From: Pleodorina starrii
Taxonomy: Eukaryota > Chlorophyta > Chlorophyceae > Chlamydomonadales > Volvocaceae
Direction of reading: 5' to 3'
Length of the DNA: 64,000 bases
Assembly (NCBI GenBank): GCA_030267565.1
Contig: BRXU01000013.1
Span: 1,032,001 to 1,096,000, forward strand
Part shown: positions 24,201-37,198 of the stretch, in pieces
Numbering within the stretch: position 1 is the first letter of the stretch
Layout: the number at the start of each line of letters is the position of its first letter
Translations under genes and position numbers: made by a program
The notes under the pieces: model-generated
Databases searched by the model: none
Seen by the model: only the letters and a program-made list of their open reading frames with translations
Told to the model about the DNA's origin: nothing

Positions 24201-27200
24201 AGTTCCGTCGCCATGCCGAAGGGAGGAGGAGCGGTCGGAAGTCAGGATCCCAGCTGTGGCGGCGAGGCCGCCGTGGCTGCGCCGCAGACCATCCCCTCGA
24301 TTGGCTTGTGAGGCCGAGGCCGAGGCCCCCGCCGCCGCAGGGGCGGCGCTTCCGTGGGCAGGCGCGTCCGCGCCGTTACCCGCCGCTTCCGCCATGGCGA
24401 GGCAGGCATCGCCCGCGGCGCCCATTGCGACCGGGAATCGATCCGACGCGGCGTTTCGCAGCGGCGTGGCGGCCGCGCGGTCTGCGGCGGTGACTTTGCC
24501 TGACACATCCTCACTCACGCTCGGCCGCAGTACGGCATACGCTCCGAAACCGGAGCTGGCGGAAGGCACCCGCCGCGGGTCTGCGCCCCTGCCCAGGAGT
24601 GACAGTGCGCAGGAGGATACGCCAGCCGGCCCTGACACTGTCGCTGGTAGGCCGCAGGTCCTCGCCGACGCCACCGACGCCAACTCTGTCCCTGCCGTCG
24701 CCGACTCACTCACCCGGGCCTGAGCGCCGCCAGCCTGCGCCGCCGCCGGCTCTGATCTCATGCCCGCAGCTGAAGCAGCTGCGGCGACTGGGCCGCAGCC
24801 AGCAGCGGCGACGGCCGACACCGGCAGGGGCAGCGTCAACGCCGCCTCCTCAAACTCCTCCGCCTCATCGTCCGTATCCGATGCCTCAAGCCGCCGTGAG
24901 ACCTGCGGGCTCGGCGACGGCTGTGGCTGGGTCAACGGCGTTGTTGCCGCCGCACCTGCCGCCGCGCGCTGTGGCGACGGTGTGCGCGGCGGCGATGGCG
25001 GCGGCAGCTCCCGGACGCCAGGCCGCGACGGCGGCTGCGGCCGCGGCGGCAGGCCCGATGCCGACTGCGTGCCACCAGCCGCATTCATGCTGGCGGCGCC
25101 GAGCCGCGGCCTCGCGCGTACCCACCCTGGGCTCTCGCTTGGAGCATCCGCCAGGTCGTCAGACTCCGAGACGCCGGTTTCCATCGACCTGCGCCCGGAA
25201 GAGTACGACGCCGCGGAGCGGCGGCTGAAGGGAGACGCCTGGCCGCCACCGCCACCGCCGCCGCCGTGGGTCGTCGACCCAAGCCCCGAGCTTCTCCATG
25301 CGACCGTTGCCAGCGGAGGAGAGCCGCCCGACCCGCAGCCCGCCGGCGGGAGGTGCGGCTGCAGCAGCGCCGCGGACTCCGCCCTGGCTCCGTCAGCTGC
25401 TGCGCCCACCGCAGCTGCCGCTGCCGCAGCCGCCGGCAGGGGCGCCTCGCCGAGCGGCAGCGCCAGGGGCTGGGAGCTGCGGCTCAGCTTCCGCCCAGTC
25501 CAATCGGGCGACGCCTGGGTGGCGGCGGCGGCGGAGCCGTTGAGCTGCTGCATCGTCGTCTTGGAGGCCTGGCGGCTGTCGGGGTTGAGGTTAGACATCG
25601 CGCGTGCGGTGCGCGACGTCGCGCGGCTCTCCGGCTTCAGCGGCGTGCTGTAGAGCGGGTTCTGCGAGTAGGTGTAGCTGCCGCCTGAGAAGGGTGTGCT
25701 GCAGCCGGACGACAGGCGCGACGCGCCGCCGCTGCCGCCACCCCCGCCACCGCCGCCGCCGCGTTCGAGCAGGTGCCCGCTGTTATCGCTTCGGGCGTCG
25801 CCGTCCGTATCCTCCGGCGCCTGCTGCTGCTGTAGAGACTGCGGCGTTCGCCGGACCCACCGTCCGGACATGGTCTGTTCAGCACCGGCGGCCAGGGCCG
25901 CGACGACCTGCGACATCGCGTCGGCGCCGGCATCCAGGGAAACGGTGCGGCAACGGTGCAGCACGGGGCGGCCGCCGCTGCCGCCGCCGCCGGGCGCCAG
26001 GTTGAGCAGCGCCGAGGCGGCGGCGGCCGCCGCGGCGGCCATGGCGGCGGAGGGTCCCTCGGGATCCTCTCGGAACGACCCCACGCGGCTCAGCGTCAGC
26101 GGCGCCGACGCGCGGAGCGACATGCTGCGCCGGTCCGTTTCGCTGGCGCTGCCGCCGCCGCCGGAGACGACGCCCGTGCGCGGTGTGCCGACGGCGCCGC
26201 AGCCGGTGCCTGTACGACGTCGTGCTTCCGGGGCGTCGTCCTCTGCAGTCGGAAGGGTTGGGAAGTAAAGTAAAACGGACAGTGACGATGCGATATCGCG
26301 CCATCAGGGCGCTTGCCAAAGATGGGTGTGAAGGAAAGGGCAGAGGGTGACATGCGACCACCGTACTAAAGGTCGTTCAACAATGGGAGTAGGAACAGGG
26401 GCAGCAGCAGCGGCAGTGGTAAGAGGGAAACATGACACGCAGTGGGTGCCGGTATGCGCGAGCCGAAGGACGGTGGCGGGAGCGCGCCCGCCATACCATA
26501 GCCGAAGGACAGGCCGAAAGACAGGCCGAAGACAAAGCCTTCGGGTTGGTTCAGGTTGGCTCAAACGCGCGCTGTGGAAGGCGAACCCTTACCATCGCCG
26601 TCCTCCGCGTGTCCCGCCTCCACAGCCTCAACCGACGCAACCACCATTCCAACGGACGCGTACGACGCCATCTTGGCGGCGTACGACGCTGCCTTGCCCT
26701 CGTAGCGCACGCGACCTGCCGGGGTCGGCCAAGAAGGCGTCGGGAGTGGGGCTCAACCCTGCGGCGACACAGCTTCGTCCCATGGTGCTGGTACCGGCAT
26801 GCACACAGGCACATCTCAAGTTCTCAACGAGCGACAAACACTCACTGACGCTTGAGCCCACCGCCCAGCATTCCCTCGTTGCGAAGCGTACTCGGCCACA
26901 GCCCCCCGACGCCCTACCCACATGGACTTCCACGAATGAAGAATCCCTACCTGTCAAAGGATCCAGGGAGGCTTTGAGAAGTCCGTAGCTTATCGCGGCC
27001 TTGATCCTCGGGCCGCGGTACAGCACCATGTCACCCTCGCCCTCACCAGCAGCCGCTGCCGCCGCCGAAGGAGCAGCCGCCGCCGCCGCCGCCTCAGCAG
27101 CCGCAACAGCAGCAGAAGCCTGAACCACGCCGGCTATTGTCAGCGATGCGGAGACGGTCGCCGCCTGCTGGGACCGGTCCGCGTCCTCCTCCTCCGATAT

Positions 27201-30200
27201 AGCCCACGCATCCGCTCCGAAACCCCGCTCCGGCAGGGACGGCGGCTGCAGCGACAAGGGCGTAACGGCGGACGGCGGCGGCGGCGGCAGTTGTGCTGGC
27301 GGCGATGGCGGCGGCGGGTGCGACAAGCCGCCGGACGTCGACGTCGCGACCGTTGCCGAGTCGCGCTCGCAGTCGGTAGTGGATATCTCACAGGTGCTGT
27401 CGTACGGTGCGGTAGGCACGCCGGCGCTGCAGCTCAGCATGCCGAGGGGGGCCGAGGCAGCCGCCGGGGCCGCCGCCGCCGCCGCGGCGGCTGCCGCGGC
27501 GGCGGCGGTGGTGGCCTGCCGCTGCAGAGGCATCGCGTGGCCCGGCGCGCTCTGACGGGCTCGCCCCGATGCGCCGCCGCCGCCAGCGGTTGGGCCGCTG
27601 CCGAGGCCGCCTTCGGCACTCGTCAGAGACCAGCTGCCGCCCTTGGCCTGACTCCGCAAGGCCCATGTGCTGCTCTGCGGGGTCAGTGCCGCCGCCGCCA
27701 CCGCCACCCCCACCGCTGCCTCCGGGTCCGTCACCGCCTCGCCGCAGGCACCACCGCCGCCGCAGCCGCCGGCGCCGCCGCCGCTAAGAAGCCGAGTGCC
27801 CGTCGCCTGCATCCCCCAGCCAAAGGGCCCCGTCCCCGTGTCGCCATTCGTGAGCGAATGGTGTGCCGAGCCCGCAAGGGGACCCTGCCGCTGCGCCGCC
27901 GCCGCGGCGGAAGGGTAAGTGGGCGTCAACTGCAGCGACGCCGGCTCCGCTGCACCGGGCCCCAAGCCAGTGAGCACATCCGCCGCCGCCGCCGGGACAA
28001 CAATCGCCTCGAATTGCTCGTGGGACAGCAGCTCAGGGCTCCAGGGATAGCGGAGCAGGTCCTCCTGCGCCTGCAGGGCCCACAAGATCGCGTGATACGG
28101 GTTGCGGAAGGCGCCGACGATGGAGCCGCCGCCGCCGGGTGGCGGCGGCGGCGCCGCCGGGACGCCGTGGCAAGCGAGTAGCTGGTCTTCGCAGATGGAG
28201 GTCAGGGCGCTGCGCGCCTCCGAAACCACGGCCGAGTCGTGGCCCGCCGCCATGCTCGACAAGCCGTGGCAGACCATTAGCCCGTACGACATGCAACCCA
28301 GCGGCGCGTCCATGACGGAAAGCCCCAATGAGATCTCCGTACGTGGCGGGCGGTACAGCCCAACCCGCGGCAGCAGCCGCGGGCTGTACAGCGCGTAAAG
28401 GTCGATGACGGCGCCGGGGCCCGGCGGCGACGGCGGGTGCGTCAGCGTCGGCGCCACCGCCGCCGCCGCGACGTCACCGCCACGAAGCACGTGGCGGCCG
28501 ATGTACAGCAGGCGGCAGCGCTTCGTCAATAAATCTGGATCCAGTCGGTCCAAGGTTGCCGTACCGATGAGGACGTCGCCGCCATTGGCGGCGTCGCTGA
28601 CGGCCTTCGCCGCCGCCAGCACCTCGCCGCTGTACTTCCAGCGTCTCGCGACCTCACTGTACTGCAGGTCCATGGGGTGCCGTACGCCAGTGTGCATCCC
28701 TGCACGTGGTCCAAACGGCCGACGGCCAAGGGCTCAAAGCATCGCCGGTCGCGCCAGCAGCCACACGCCCACACATCAAATCAAGCAACGTGGAAGCAAT
28801 CGTGGGGGAAAGCAACGTAAATAACACAAGGCGCACCGCGCCGGCGCGCCAACCCCTGTTATCTTTGCACCACAAGCCCACCGCTCTCACCGATGCGCAC
28901 CGACAGGCCGCGTTTAACGAGGTTGCAGCTGAGCGACGGCGGCGGCGGCGGGGCGGCGGCGGCGGCGGCGTGGCCCGACTCGTCCCCCAACGGCCCCATA
29001 GCCGCCGCGCCCAAAGACGGGTGCGTGTGCGACTGCAGGCGCAACACCCGCTGAGCCAACCCCCAGCGCGAACCCGCGTGCTGCTGCGGGCTTGCCGCCG
29101 CCGCCGCCATCCCTGTCGATGAGAGGACCAGAGCCGGCGGCGGCGCCGCCGCCGCCAAGTCGGCGCGCCCGGCGGAGCCGCGCCCCGTGCCGGCGCTCGC
29201 GGACCGCGCCAGGCCAAAGCCAGCGGCGGCCGCCGCCGCCGCCGAGGCGATGCGCCGTCCCGGAGCAGCGCTGCCGGCGGCTGCCAAGACGCCCGCTACG
29301 CCGCTGCCGCTGCCCGTCGAAGCCGCGGCCGCCGCTGGCGTCGGTGCTGCCGTCCCGGACCTGCAGCGCTTCGGCAGGGCCGCTTCCGGTGTCGCCCACG
29401 GGCCGCGTTCCGCGTCGGACAGGCAGCGACGCGCGCCGTCGCCGTCAGCGTTACCGCCGCTGGCAATGCCGGGGCCGTCAGGATCGGCGCCGCTGCCCAT
29501 CACGTGGCCTGTGAGGGTGACCCCGGGTGACGCCGCTCCCTCCGCGGGCGTGCAGCTCGTCGCGTTGAGCTGGCTGACGGGCAGGGAGCGGGAGCGGATG
29601 AAGGGCGGCGGGGACGCCGCGGCCCCAGCCCCCGACGCCGCCCGCGTCGACGCAGACTGCGACGGCGGAAGTCTGTACGACGCGCGGAACGCCGCCTTGA
29701 CGCCCTGCCAGCGCGTGGCGCCGCTCGTGCCACTGAGGAGCGCCGTGTCGGCCAAGTGGGTTGGCACCTCCCGCCAGAGCGCACGCAGCGCGTCGCCCAC
29801 GCTGTCAACGCGCAGCGGCAGCGGCGGCGGCGGCGCGGCCGTCGACCCCGTCATCGACGGATCCCCCGCCGCCGCCGCCGGATGCCCGCCGTTTGTGGAC
29901 CGCCGGAAGGTCGTTCCGTTGGCGCAGCTGGTGGGAGTGGCGGCGCTGTCGGGGTGGCCGCCGCCGCCGTTGGGGCCGCCGCCGACGGCACCACCAGCGG
30001 TGGCGGGGTCGGGGCCGCCCCCACCGTCGCCCCCACCGCCGGCGGCTCCGCCGGCGCTGTGCACGCGCCTGCGGGAACCCCATCTGGCTGCTAGGACGTG
30101 CCGCAGACTCGTCTGCAGGGCGGCCGGTCGCGTCTGCGATACGCCCTGCAGCGCGCCGCTGCCGCCGTCGCAATTCATCCCGGCCGGGAGCGCAGCTGGC

Positions 30201-33200
30201 GTCGTACTCCCGCCGCCGCCGCCGCCGGGGGCCAAGCTCCCCGGCGTGCCGGCCTGCGGCGTGCCATGCCTGCTGACGTCGCTTGTGTACGGCATCCCGC
30301 CGCGCGGCTGCGCCGTCGACGACTCGAGGGGTAGGTCCAGGGGCACCTCCACGCCGGATCGTGCCAGCCACACGGGCCGGCACTTTTCGTGTGCGAGCAG
30401 CTCCCGCGGCCACGGCTCCTCCAGCAGCGCCTGTTGTACGGCGAGCGAGAACTGTACGGCGTCGTTGGCGTTGTGGAAGGCGATTATGAAGGAGTCGCCT
30501 GCAGCCAGGGAGGCAATGGGACTATGGGAGAGCAGGAAGAAAGGATGGACACGGGTGTCGAGGGGGGAGCAGCAGCAGGGGCGGCTCCCCGCTGGGGGGC
30601 GGGTACAGGTGCGGACACGAGCTTGCAGCTTCACTACCGGGACACTGTTGGCCATTGGCCATTTCGCCTCATCGCCGCAGCCGATTTTGCAGATTGGAAA
30701 CCGCCAAGTCAGCGGCAAGCCCGGCCCGAGTGGGACCCGAACCGCCCCGCCGCAGTCCACATGCGCACCTTCCGTCTGCGACTCGTACCCGCCGTACCGC
30801 ACGGCAGTACGGCGCATACAATCGTGGTGCAGGTTGAACACGACGTCCATGATGGCCGGAGCGATCGCCTCCCACAGGACCTGGCGCAGTGCGCGAACAC
30901 ACGGAGCGACGGAGAGCTGGTTGTCTACGGCAGGTGGCCGGCTGGCGGCGAGGCTCGCCGTCCGGGGCCCACACACCGCGCTGCACAACAGCTTGGGACA
31001 TCCGGGTGCTGACGGACGGTGTGAGGGTGGGAGCCATGACGATGTCGCCTGCGATTGTGCTACGCGGGGCGAGCCGGTAACAGCGCACGCGACCCAGCGT
31101 TCTGCGGTTCTGTGGTCGGGCAGCAGGCGCAGGGAGGGCCCCCGCACACCCGCACACGCACGCGCCCAGCCCCACGCAAGCCCCACGCATTCACGCGCAC
31201 GCCCAGACAGACAGACAGACAGACAGACAGGCAAGCTGTCCGCAGCCTCACCGTGCTTCCCTCCACGTCCGAGACCACCAGCTGCAGCAGTGGCGGCGGC
31301 GGCGGCAAGGCGGTTCGACGGCGCAGCGCAGCGGCCAGCGGGTGACAGGCGTAGGGGCAACAAGGCCAGCAGGCGACACGGGATGCAAAGCGGGCGCAGG
31401 GGTAAGGTCGCATGGGTAAGATGGATCCAGTCGCAGGGCCCCGAAGTAAGCAGGGCGCGGGACCGGCCAGTGAGAAGGCGACGGGGGAGGGTAAGGGAGA
31501 GGTGACACGGGGCTTTCAGAGAGCAAATGGGAGACACGCAGGAGGGCAGGTGGATGGGTGACCGAAGAGGCCGCTGAGGGGATAACAGGCGGGGACCCCT
31601 GCAGCCCAATCCCCAGGATGCGGGCCCGCCGCGATACACTGCGATGCCGCTCAATTGCAGGAGGCCAAGTCCGCACGACATTCGCACTCTGGATCACACC
31701 GGCAGCAGGCCACACGACTAACCTTCACCCCTAGCCCCCCACTCGACGCCCTGCTCTTTGCCGCGCCCTCACCGTTGTGTCGTCACCCAGCCCCGGGTGA
31801 CCCGTGGGTCCTTTCTCCGACTGTCGGCGCCGCCGGCGCTGCACCGTCGCGTAGGTAGCCACCGCCGCCGCCGTGGCCAGCAGCACAACCAGGATCACGG
31901 GCACCACGACCGCGACGATGTACACCTGGCCGCTCGAATCGGAGAGCCGCGCGGAGGCGGAGGCAGCGGCGGGGCTCCATGGCCCCAGGCCGATGCTGTC
32001 GCAGCCAGCGAGCGCACACAGGCACGCATGCATGCAGGCGGGCAGGCGGGTGGGTGGGCACACGACTCAGATACGCAAAGCTGGCTGGTTCCGGGCGCAA
32101 GACGGATAAGGCATGAGGCGGGGGAGGCGGTGAACGCCGACGGCAGCCTTGGCGGGTTTCAGCGATCCGCAAGGATGGGTGTTCCTTCCTTCCGTGAGTT
32201 GCCCTGTCCTCAAGCGGCGGCGCCCGAGCCGGCCGGCCTGTAAATGTGCCGTGCCAGGCCGGCGCAGCAGCGTGAACAGGGGAAAGCCGACGCCGCGGCA
32301 GGGCTCCGGGTCGCGGCCGCATGCCTGCAGCTGCCTTACCTGTAGCGGTACAGGCGGCGGATGGTTTCGAACTGCGGGTTGTCTGCCGGGCTGTAGATGC
32401 GCTGCAGCTCCGCCGCCAGCTGCTGCATGGCGACGCCCACATCGGTGCCGTGGCTGATCTCGGTGGCCCACACGTCCAGCACGCGCCGGTAGGCATACGC
32501 CTGCACGGTGCGCACCTCCACCATCACGTTGGCGGAGTCCAGCTGCGCGGGAGCAGGGAGGGTGTGGAGGTGAGGTGAGGGAGCAGATCAGGGGTTGAGA
32601 GTGCGGGGGGACCAATGCGGGGGATCGGGGGCCGGGCGCACGGGGGAAGGGTGCGACCGAGTCGGACGCGTGTGGATGCAATGCGTCCTTTTTGCGTACT
32701 GGTTGCCGCACCCAATGATGGCTGGAAAGAGGCTGTGACCTTCGCCCACCGCTGGACACACGTGCGGCGGGCGGGCCGGACGACGTCACCCCCATGCCCT
32801 CCAGCAACAGCCGCTCTGCGCTGTCAACCTGCGCTGTCGTCCTCCTGACCGCGTGTGCAGCGCCTCGGGCCGCACCTGCGTCTTCATGACGTCGAGGAAC
32901 TCCCGGATGATGGGCTCCGGGTAGCCGCGGCGAACCCATTCGCCCACGTACGACGGATCAAAGTGCTCGTACCTGCGGTACACAGGGCCCAGCGGCGTTG
33001 GCGCAGCCAAGACAAGAAAACATGCGATCACGTGCTACCAAGGCCCGAAAACAGCGTTGCCTGGCGCCCTGGGTGCTGCCTCGCCGCCTCCCCAGACGCC
33101 CTGCTGGACTGATTGGTGTGCGTATGCCCTGCTGAGCCGGTCACCGGTGACTATGCTCGTGCCCTGCTTGCCGGGCGCTTTCCCAGCGCGGCGCGGCAGT

Positions 33201-36200
33201 GCAGCACATCCGCGTACGACGCACCTGTACGGCCCCAGCTCCGTGTACGGACTCGTCACCAACTCCCAGGACGTATTGCGCGAGGTGAGGTGGCTGAAGA
33301 AGCTCAGCAGCATCGTCTGGTGCCAGGCGTTGGCCTTGGCGGAGATGGTGGCGGCGGCGGTGGAGACGGCCAGGTAGGGGGCCCGGTTGACGAGGCGCAC
33401 GGCGCCGTCGCGGCCCACCGGCAGCTCCTCCGCGAAGGGACACACGTGGTGCGAGGCGCACGGGACCAGCTGGCCGCTGGTGCGGTTGAGGACCTGCCAC
33501 CGAGGCGGAAGCGCAGGAGAAGGGTGGGAAACAGGTGGAAGGAGAAGGGTCGGGGGTGGGGCTGGCAGGTCGAGCTGGTCAGGGAGCGGCGTCGGCGAAC
33601 GGCGTGCTTTCGTCGACCCCACATCCGCTAGGGCCGAGCTCCGGGAACGGAACAGTCCCTGCTCGGCGACGTCAAGAGCTCACAGCCCTGGCCCTGAACC
33701 CACCGACCTGCACGCCGCCACGGCCCCTCCCCCTCGGGTCCCCAGTCCCCAGGCGCTTCCGGCCGCTTGTGGACATCTGGCCGGATTCAACTACGCCCGT
33801 GCCGCACGCCCCCGTGCCCCTGGCCGCCCGGCGGCGTGGCCTTTTCGCCCGCCTGGTCTTTCCGCCCCCGAGCCCCCAAAGCGCCGCCGCACCTGCGTGC
33901 TCCCCGGCAGCAGCGCCACGCCCACGTTGTCCCGCACCGCCGAGTTGCTCATGAACAGGTTGGCCTTGAGCTGGTAGCCCCAGCTCAGCGTCAGCGCGCA
34001 GCGCCCGCGCGTGAAGTGCGCGTTGAAAGGGCGGCAGATGGCGGTGGTCTCGTCTGGGGGCCCGAAGGCGCGCAGCGCGGCGTAGATCTGCATGGCGCGC
34101 GCCATGGCGCTGTTGTTGACCAGCGGCTGCAACGTGTCGGGGTCGAAGAAGGCGCCCTGCCGGGTGCCCTCGCTCTGGATGAAGGACGACCAGATGGCCA
34201 CCAGGCTGAAGCCGTTGAAGCAGACTGGAGGGCGGGGCGCGGGAGGGGCGCGGGAGGGGGTAATCATGTTGATACCGCAGCGGAGGGAAGGAGGCGACGT
34301 TAGTTAGCGAACTGACCCAGAAAGAGAAGTCCTGGAAAGAGAAGTCCTGGATAGCGACCAAGCGCTCTACTCGGATTCGCCGCAGCATCCCCCTCACTCG
34401 CCCTCCAATGGAGCAGTACCCCCTCCGCTTTCCCTCCCTCCCGTCCTCCATCCCGCCCTGACTCCCTGCCCGGCCTCACGCCGCCCCCAGCTCTCCCTGC
34501 CGCCCCATCTTCACTCCGCGCGGCACCCACGGCACCCACATCGGGGCCGCTGCAGGCACACGCCATAGTCCGGCTGCCCGTCGCCGTTCATGTCCGTGCC
34601 GTTCACGGTCTCCGCCACGTGCAAGAAGTCGTCCCAGGTCACCGGCGGCGGCAGGCCGTGCTTGCCGAGCACGTCCTTGCGGTAGTACATCTGCGGGGGG
34701 CGGCCGGCCAACGCCCGCCCGTTTGCCAAACCAGTCCAAAGGCGGGAGCACGCGGAAGCATTAGGAGCCAGCAGCCCCTCGCAGGCACCAAAGCCACCAA
34801 TGCAGGGAGCTTGTGCATACCGAAAAACACGGCCCCCAGGGACGTGGGTTGGGACCCTGACCACGTACTGCAAGGTCGACGGGCGCTCGGGCGGACGCTG
34901 CAGTGCAAATGGACACCAGCGCGACCACATTGCGCGACCCAACCACCTAGCAGGCCAAGCAAGCCAATAACCTCCCCCAGCCATGTAGCCAGCCAAGCTC
35001 GCCGCCACCCCGCGGTCCGAGCTGGGTCTGGAGCGCCCTGGGGCAGGAGGGGAGAACTGCGAGCCCACACCACCACTTCCACCCAAGCCGCCTCCCGTAC
35101 CTGATACACCAGCCCCCCAAGCGGCAGGGACGACACCGTCCCCTCGTCCACCACCACCGCGCTCCGGAAGAGCTGGTGAATGCCGACCCACTCCAGCTGC
35201 TGACGGTACGGCATCTCCAGGATCAGCTGACTAAGATCCATTGTCTGGTTTGAGCCGTACAAGTCGGCCAGCGCAATGGGGTCGACCTGCGAGCGGACGG
35301 AGAGGGTCACCACCACCTTCCACGTTCGCCCGGCGCTAGCGCCGCTGACCCCAGCTCCTCCCCCTCGCACGGCAGCGCAGAGCCGCCTACAGAGCGCAGA
35401 GCCGGACAAGCCCGGCATCCCCGCAGGCCTCAATAAGGCCCTCGAGGGCCCGCGCCTCCGGCCTGCGTCTGGTGACCCGTTCCCATGCCGAGCTCTTCAG
35501 CCGGCGCGTTTCCAGCTGTCAGGGAAACCAAACAACTCACAATCCAACCGTCGTAGTCCCCGGGCGGGCTGGCGCTGGCGTCCAGTCCCAGCAGCGGCAG
35601 CGGCACCTGGCCGATGTGCGCCAGGGTGCGACCCCACAGCACCATGGGCACCACCGTGAGGTTGAGGCCCGCGTGCGCCGTGCTGGGGATCAAACCCGGA
35701 TCCAGCGCCTCCGACAACACCGCCGTGTTGTCCTGCGCTGCCATGTAACCCGTGAAGGACATGTTGGGCGCCAGGACGGAGATGTTCTGCAGACGCAAAC
35801 ACGCAAGGACGGGTTAAATGACCAGAACAGCGAGCGGTGCAGACAAGGCGGGAATCGGGTGCGATAGCCAGGCGGAGACGTGGTGGAGGCGTTTAATGCA
35901 GAAGGTTATGTGGCAAGCGGCGCGTCTGCGGGTTGGGGAGGTCCAGGCAGGATGGGAGGCGTGATCGCGCCAGGACGACGCTTTCATGCTAATGGCAAGC
36001 TCGTGGCCCAGGCGGTTTATGCGTCGTGCGACCGCTTAAGCGAGGCGCGCCTCCCTTGTGGGCATATAAGCCACGACACACGAGCTTTCGATGAGGTGGC
36101 CAGTCCTGCCCTGCCCCGCCCCTCGGCACTTCTGACGAGGTCGGGTATGAAGGTCACCCAGGCGACGTTGCCGCGGCCCCCCGGCCCCTGCAGCGATGTG

Positions 36201-36566
36201 ACGATCCATCGGCGGCCGTACCTGTCCGTTGTCGTAAACGCAGCGGCGGACCGGGTCCAGCAGCAGGCCAAGGAAATAGCTGCTGGAGCTGATATACGCG
36301 GAAGCCGTGCCGTTTCCGGGTGAGCCGAGTGTTTGACACCTGTTAATACATCGCAACCGTAAGGTGCGATGGTCGCCAACAGCACGCTGACGCCGCACGG
36401 CAGGAGTTCCCGTTCAAGTCCATGCCAGTTGAGTGAGACCAGCGCCTTACCCATCGCCAAGGCCCGTGACGACGGAGCGCAAGCAATTATCCACAGGAGT
36501 TGCGCGGCCTGGCGAGATAAATAGCAAGAGCACTGCTGCAAGCAGAAACCTCGAGCAGGACAACAT
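21202..36566 (-). CDS. Receptor-type class III nucleotide cyclase with solute-binding ectodomain
   Basis: Eighteen exons join without a phase error into about 3,377 aa: 36451-36566, 36222-36339, 35541-35786, 35101-35286, 34540-34690, 33893-34224, 33225-33493, 32876-32972, 32340-32542, 31773-31995, 31252-31281, 30769-30880, 28891-30498, 26951-28699, 26593-26715, 23227-26242, 22118-22958, 21202-21915. Order of parts: signal peptide (MLSCSRFLLAAVLLLFISPG); family-1 bacterial solute-binding domain, about 40-590 (MYYRKDVLGKHGLPPPVTWD; NGTDMNGDGQPDYGVC); membrane span about 597-623; Arg-rich stop-transfer; C1 cyclase half from 648 (LVVSDVEGST, Asp652; YESQTEGDSF, Asp696; IGMHTGV near 1230); C2 half from about 1352 to 1850 (LYRGPRIKAAISYG; GRVRYEGKAASYAAK). 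The tail is about 1,500 disordered residues. The C2 motif lacks the usual Asn and Arg (Ser1824, Lys1828). It should make cAMP or cGMP at a membrane if active. The donor of exon 5 is the least certain boundary. The cyclase family is a large one in Chlamydomonas. Confidence 0.85.
31205..31230. repeat. (CAGA)n microsatellite in cyclase intron
   Basis: About six tandem CAGA/GACA units in the intron between the 30-nt microexon (31252-31281) and the next exon (30769-30880). Confidence 0.85.
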
Positions 36567-37198
36567 GCTGGTCCGACCAGTCTACCCCTCTCAAGCTGAG
36601 AGGAGGCCCCGCGGCCGACTACTCCACACTTGTGTCCATGACGAGTATGCGGCGGGGCGAGATGCCTCCACAGCTGAATACTCAAAATTGCAAACTGCCA
36701 AAAGGTGGGCGTAACACCCACTTTTTGTCTGGGAAAGCAAACCGCAAATTATATTGCGAAATCTACCAATTCACGCAGGAGTTCATGCCGAACACGCGCG
36801 ACAAAAGTACGCAGGTGTGCTTAGGAAAGAGGTATCTCCCACGCCGATTATGCTTTCACCATTCTTCGTTATGTAGGAACACCACACGACCGTGGGAAAA
36901 GCATGGTGGAAGTGGGCGTGGCAGTTGCCCAACTGCCGCTCTTTGTCGCAAGTACCGAAAGTGCAGCATATAAGAGCAAAACCTTCGGGAAAACTCTACA
37001 TGCTCCAATGTATGTGACGGGCGCATGGGTAGCTATTGTATTGTATTGTATTACAAGCTCGAGAGCTCATAAGGCCCAGACGAGCCGGGAGGCTCATGGA
37101 CCGCGAGAATAGGCAGGTCAAAAAGGAGCTAAGAACTATGTCGCCAAGCAGAAACTAAAGCAGGATCACAAACGAAAACAGGTAAAATGAACAAACAT
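36567..37198. other. Upstream region of receptor cyclase
   Basis: Left part of the 1.16-kb head-to-head spacer between the cyclase (minus) and the TLC gene (plus). Relatively AT-rich, with no coding signal recognised. Confidence 0.4.

Noticed and set aside
28891..30498. Reading Gln692 in YESQTEGDSF as the substrate-specificity residue of the cyclase
   Set aside because: In tandem C1-C2 cyclases the base-selecting residue comes from C2, while this motif is in C1, so adenine versus guanine preference cannot be inferred.
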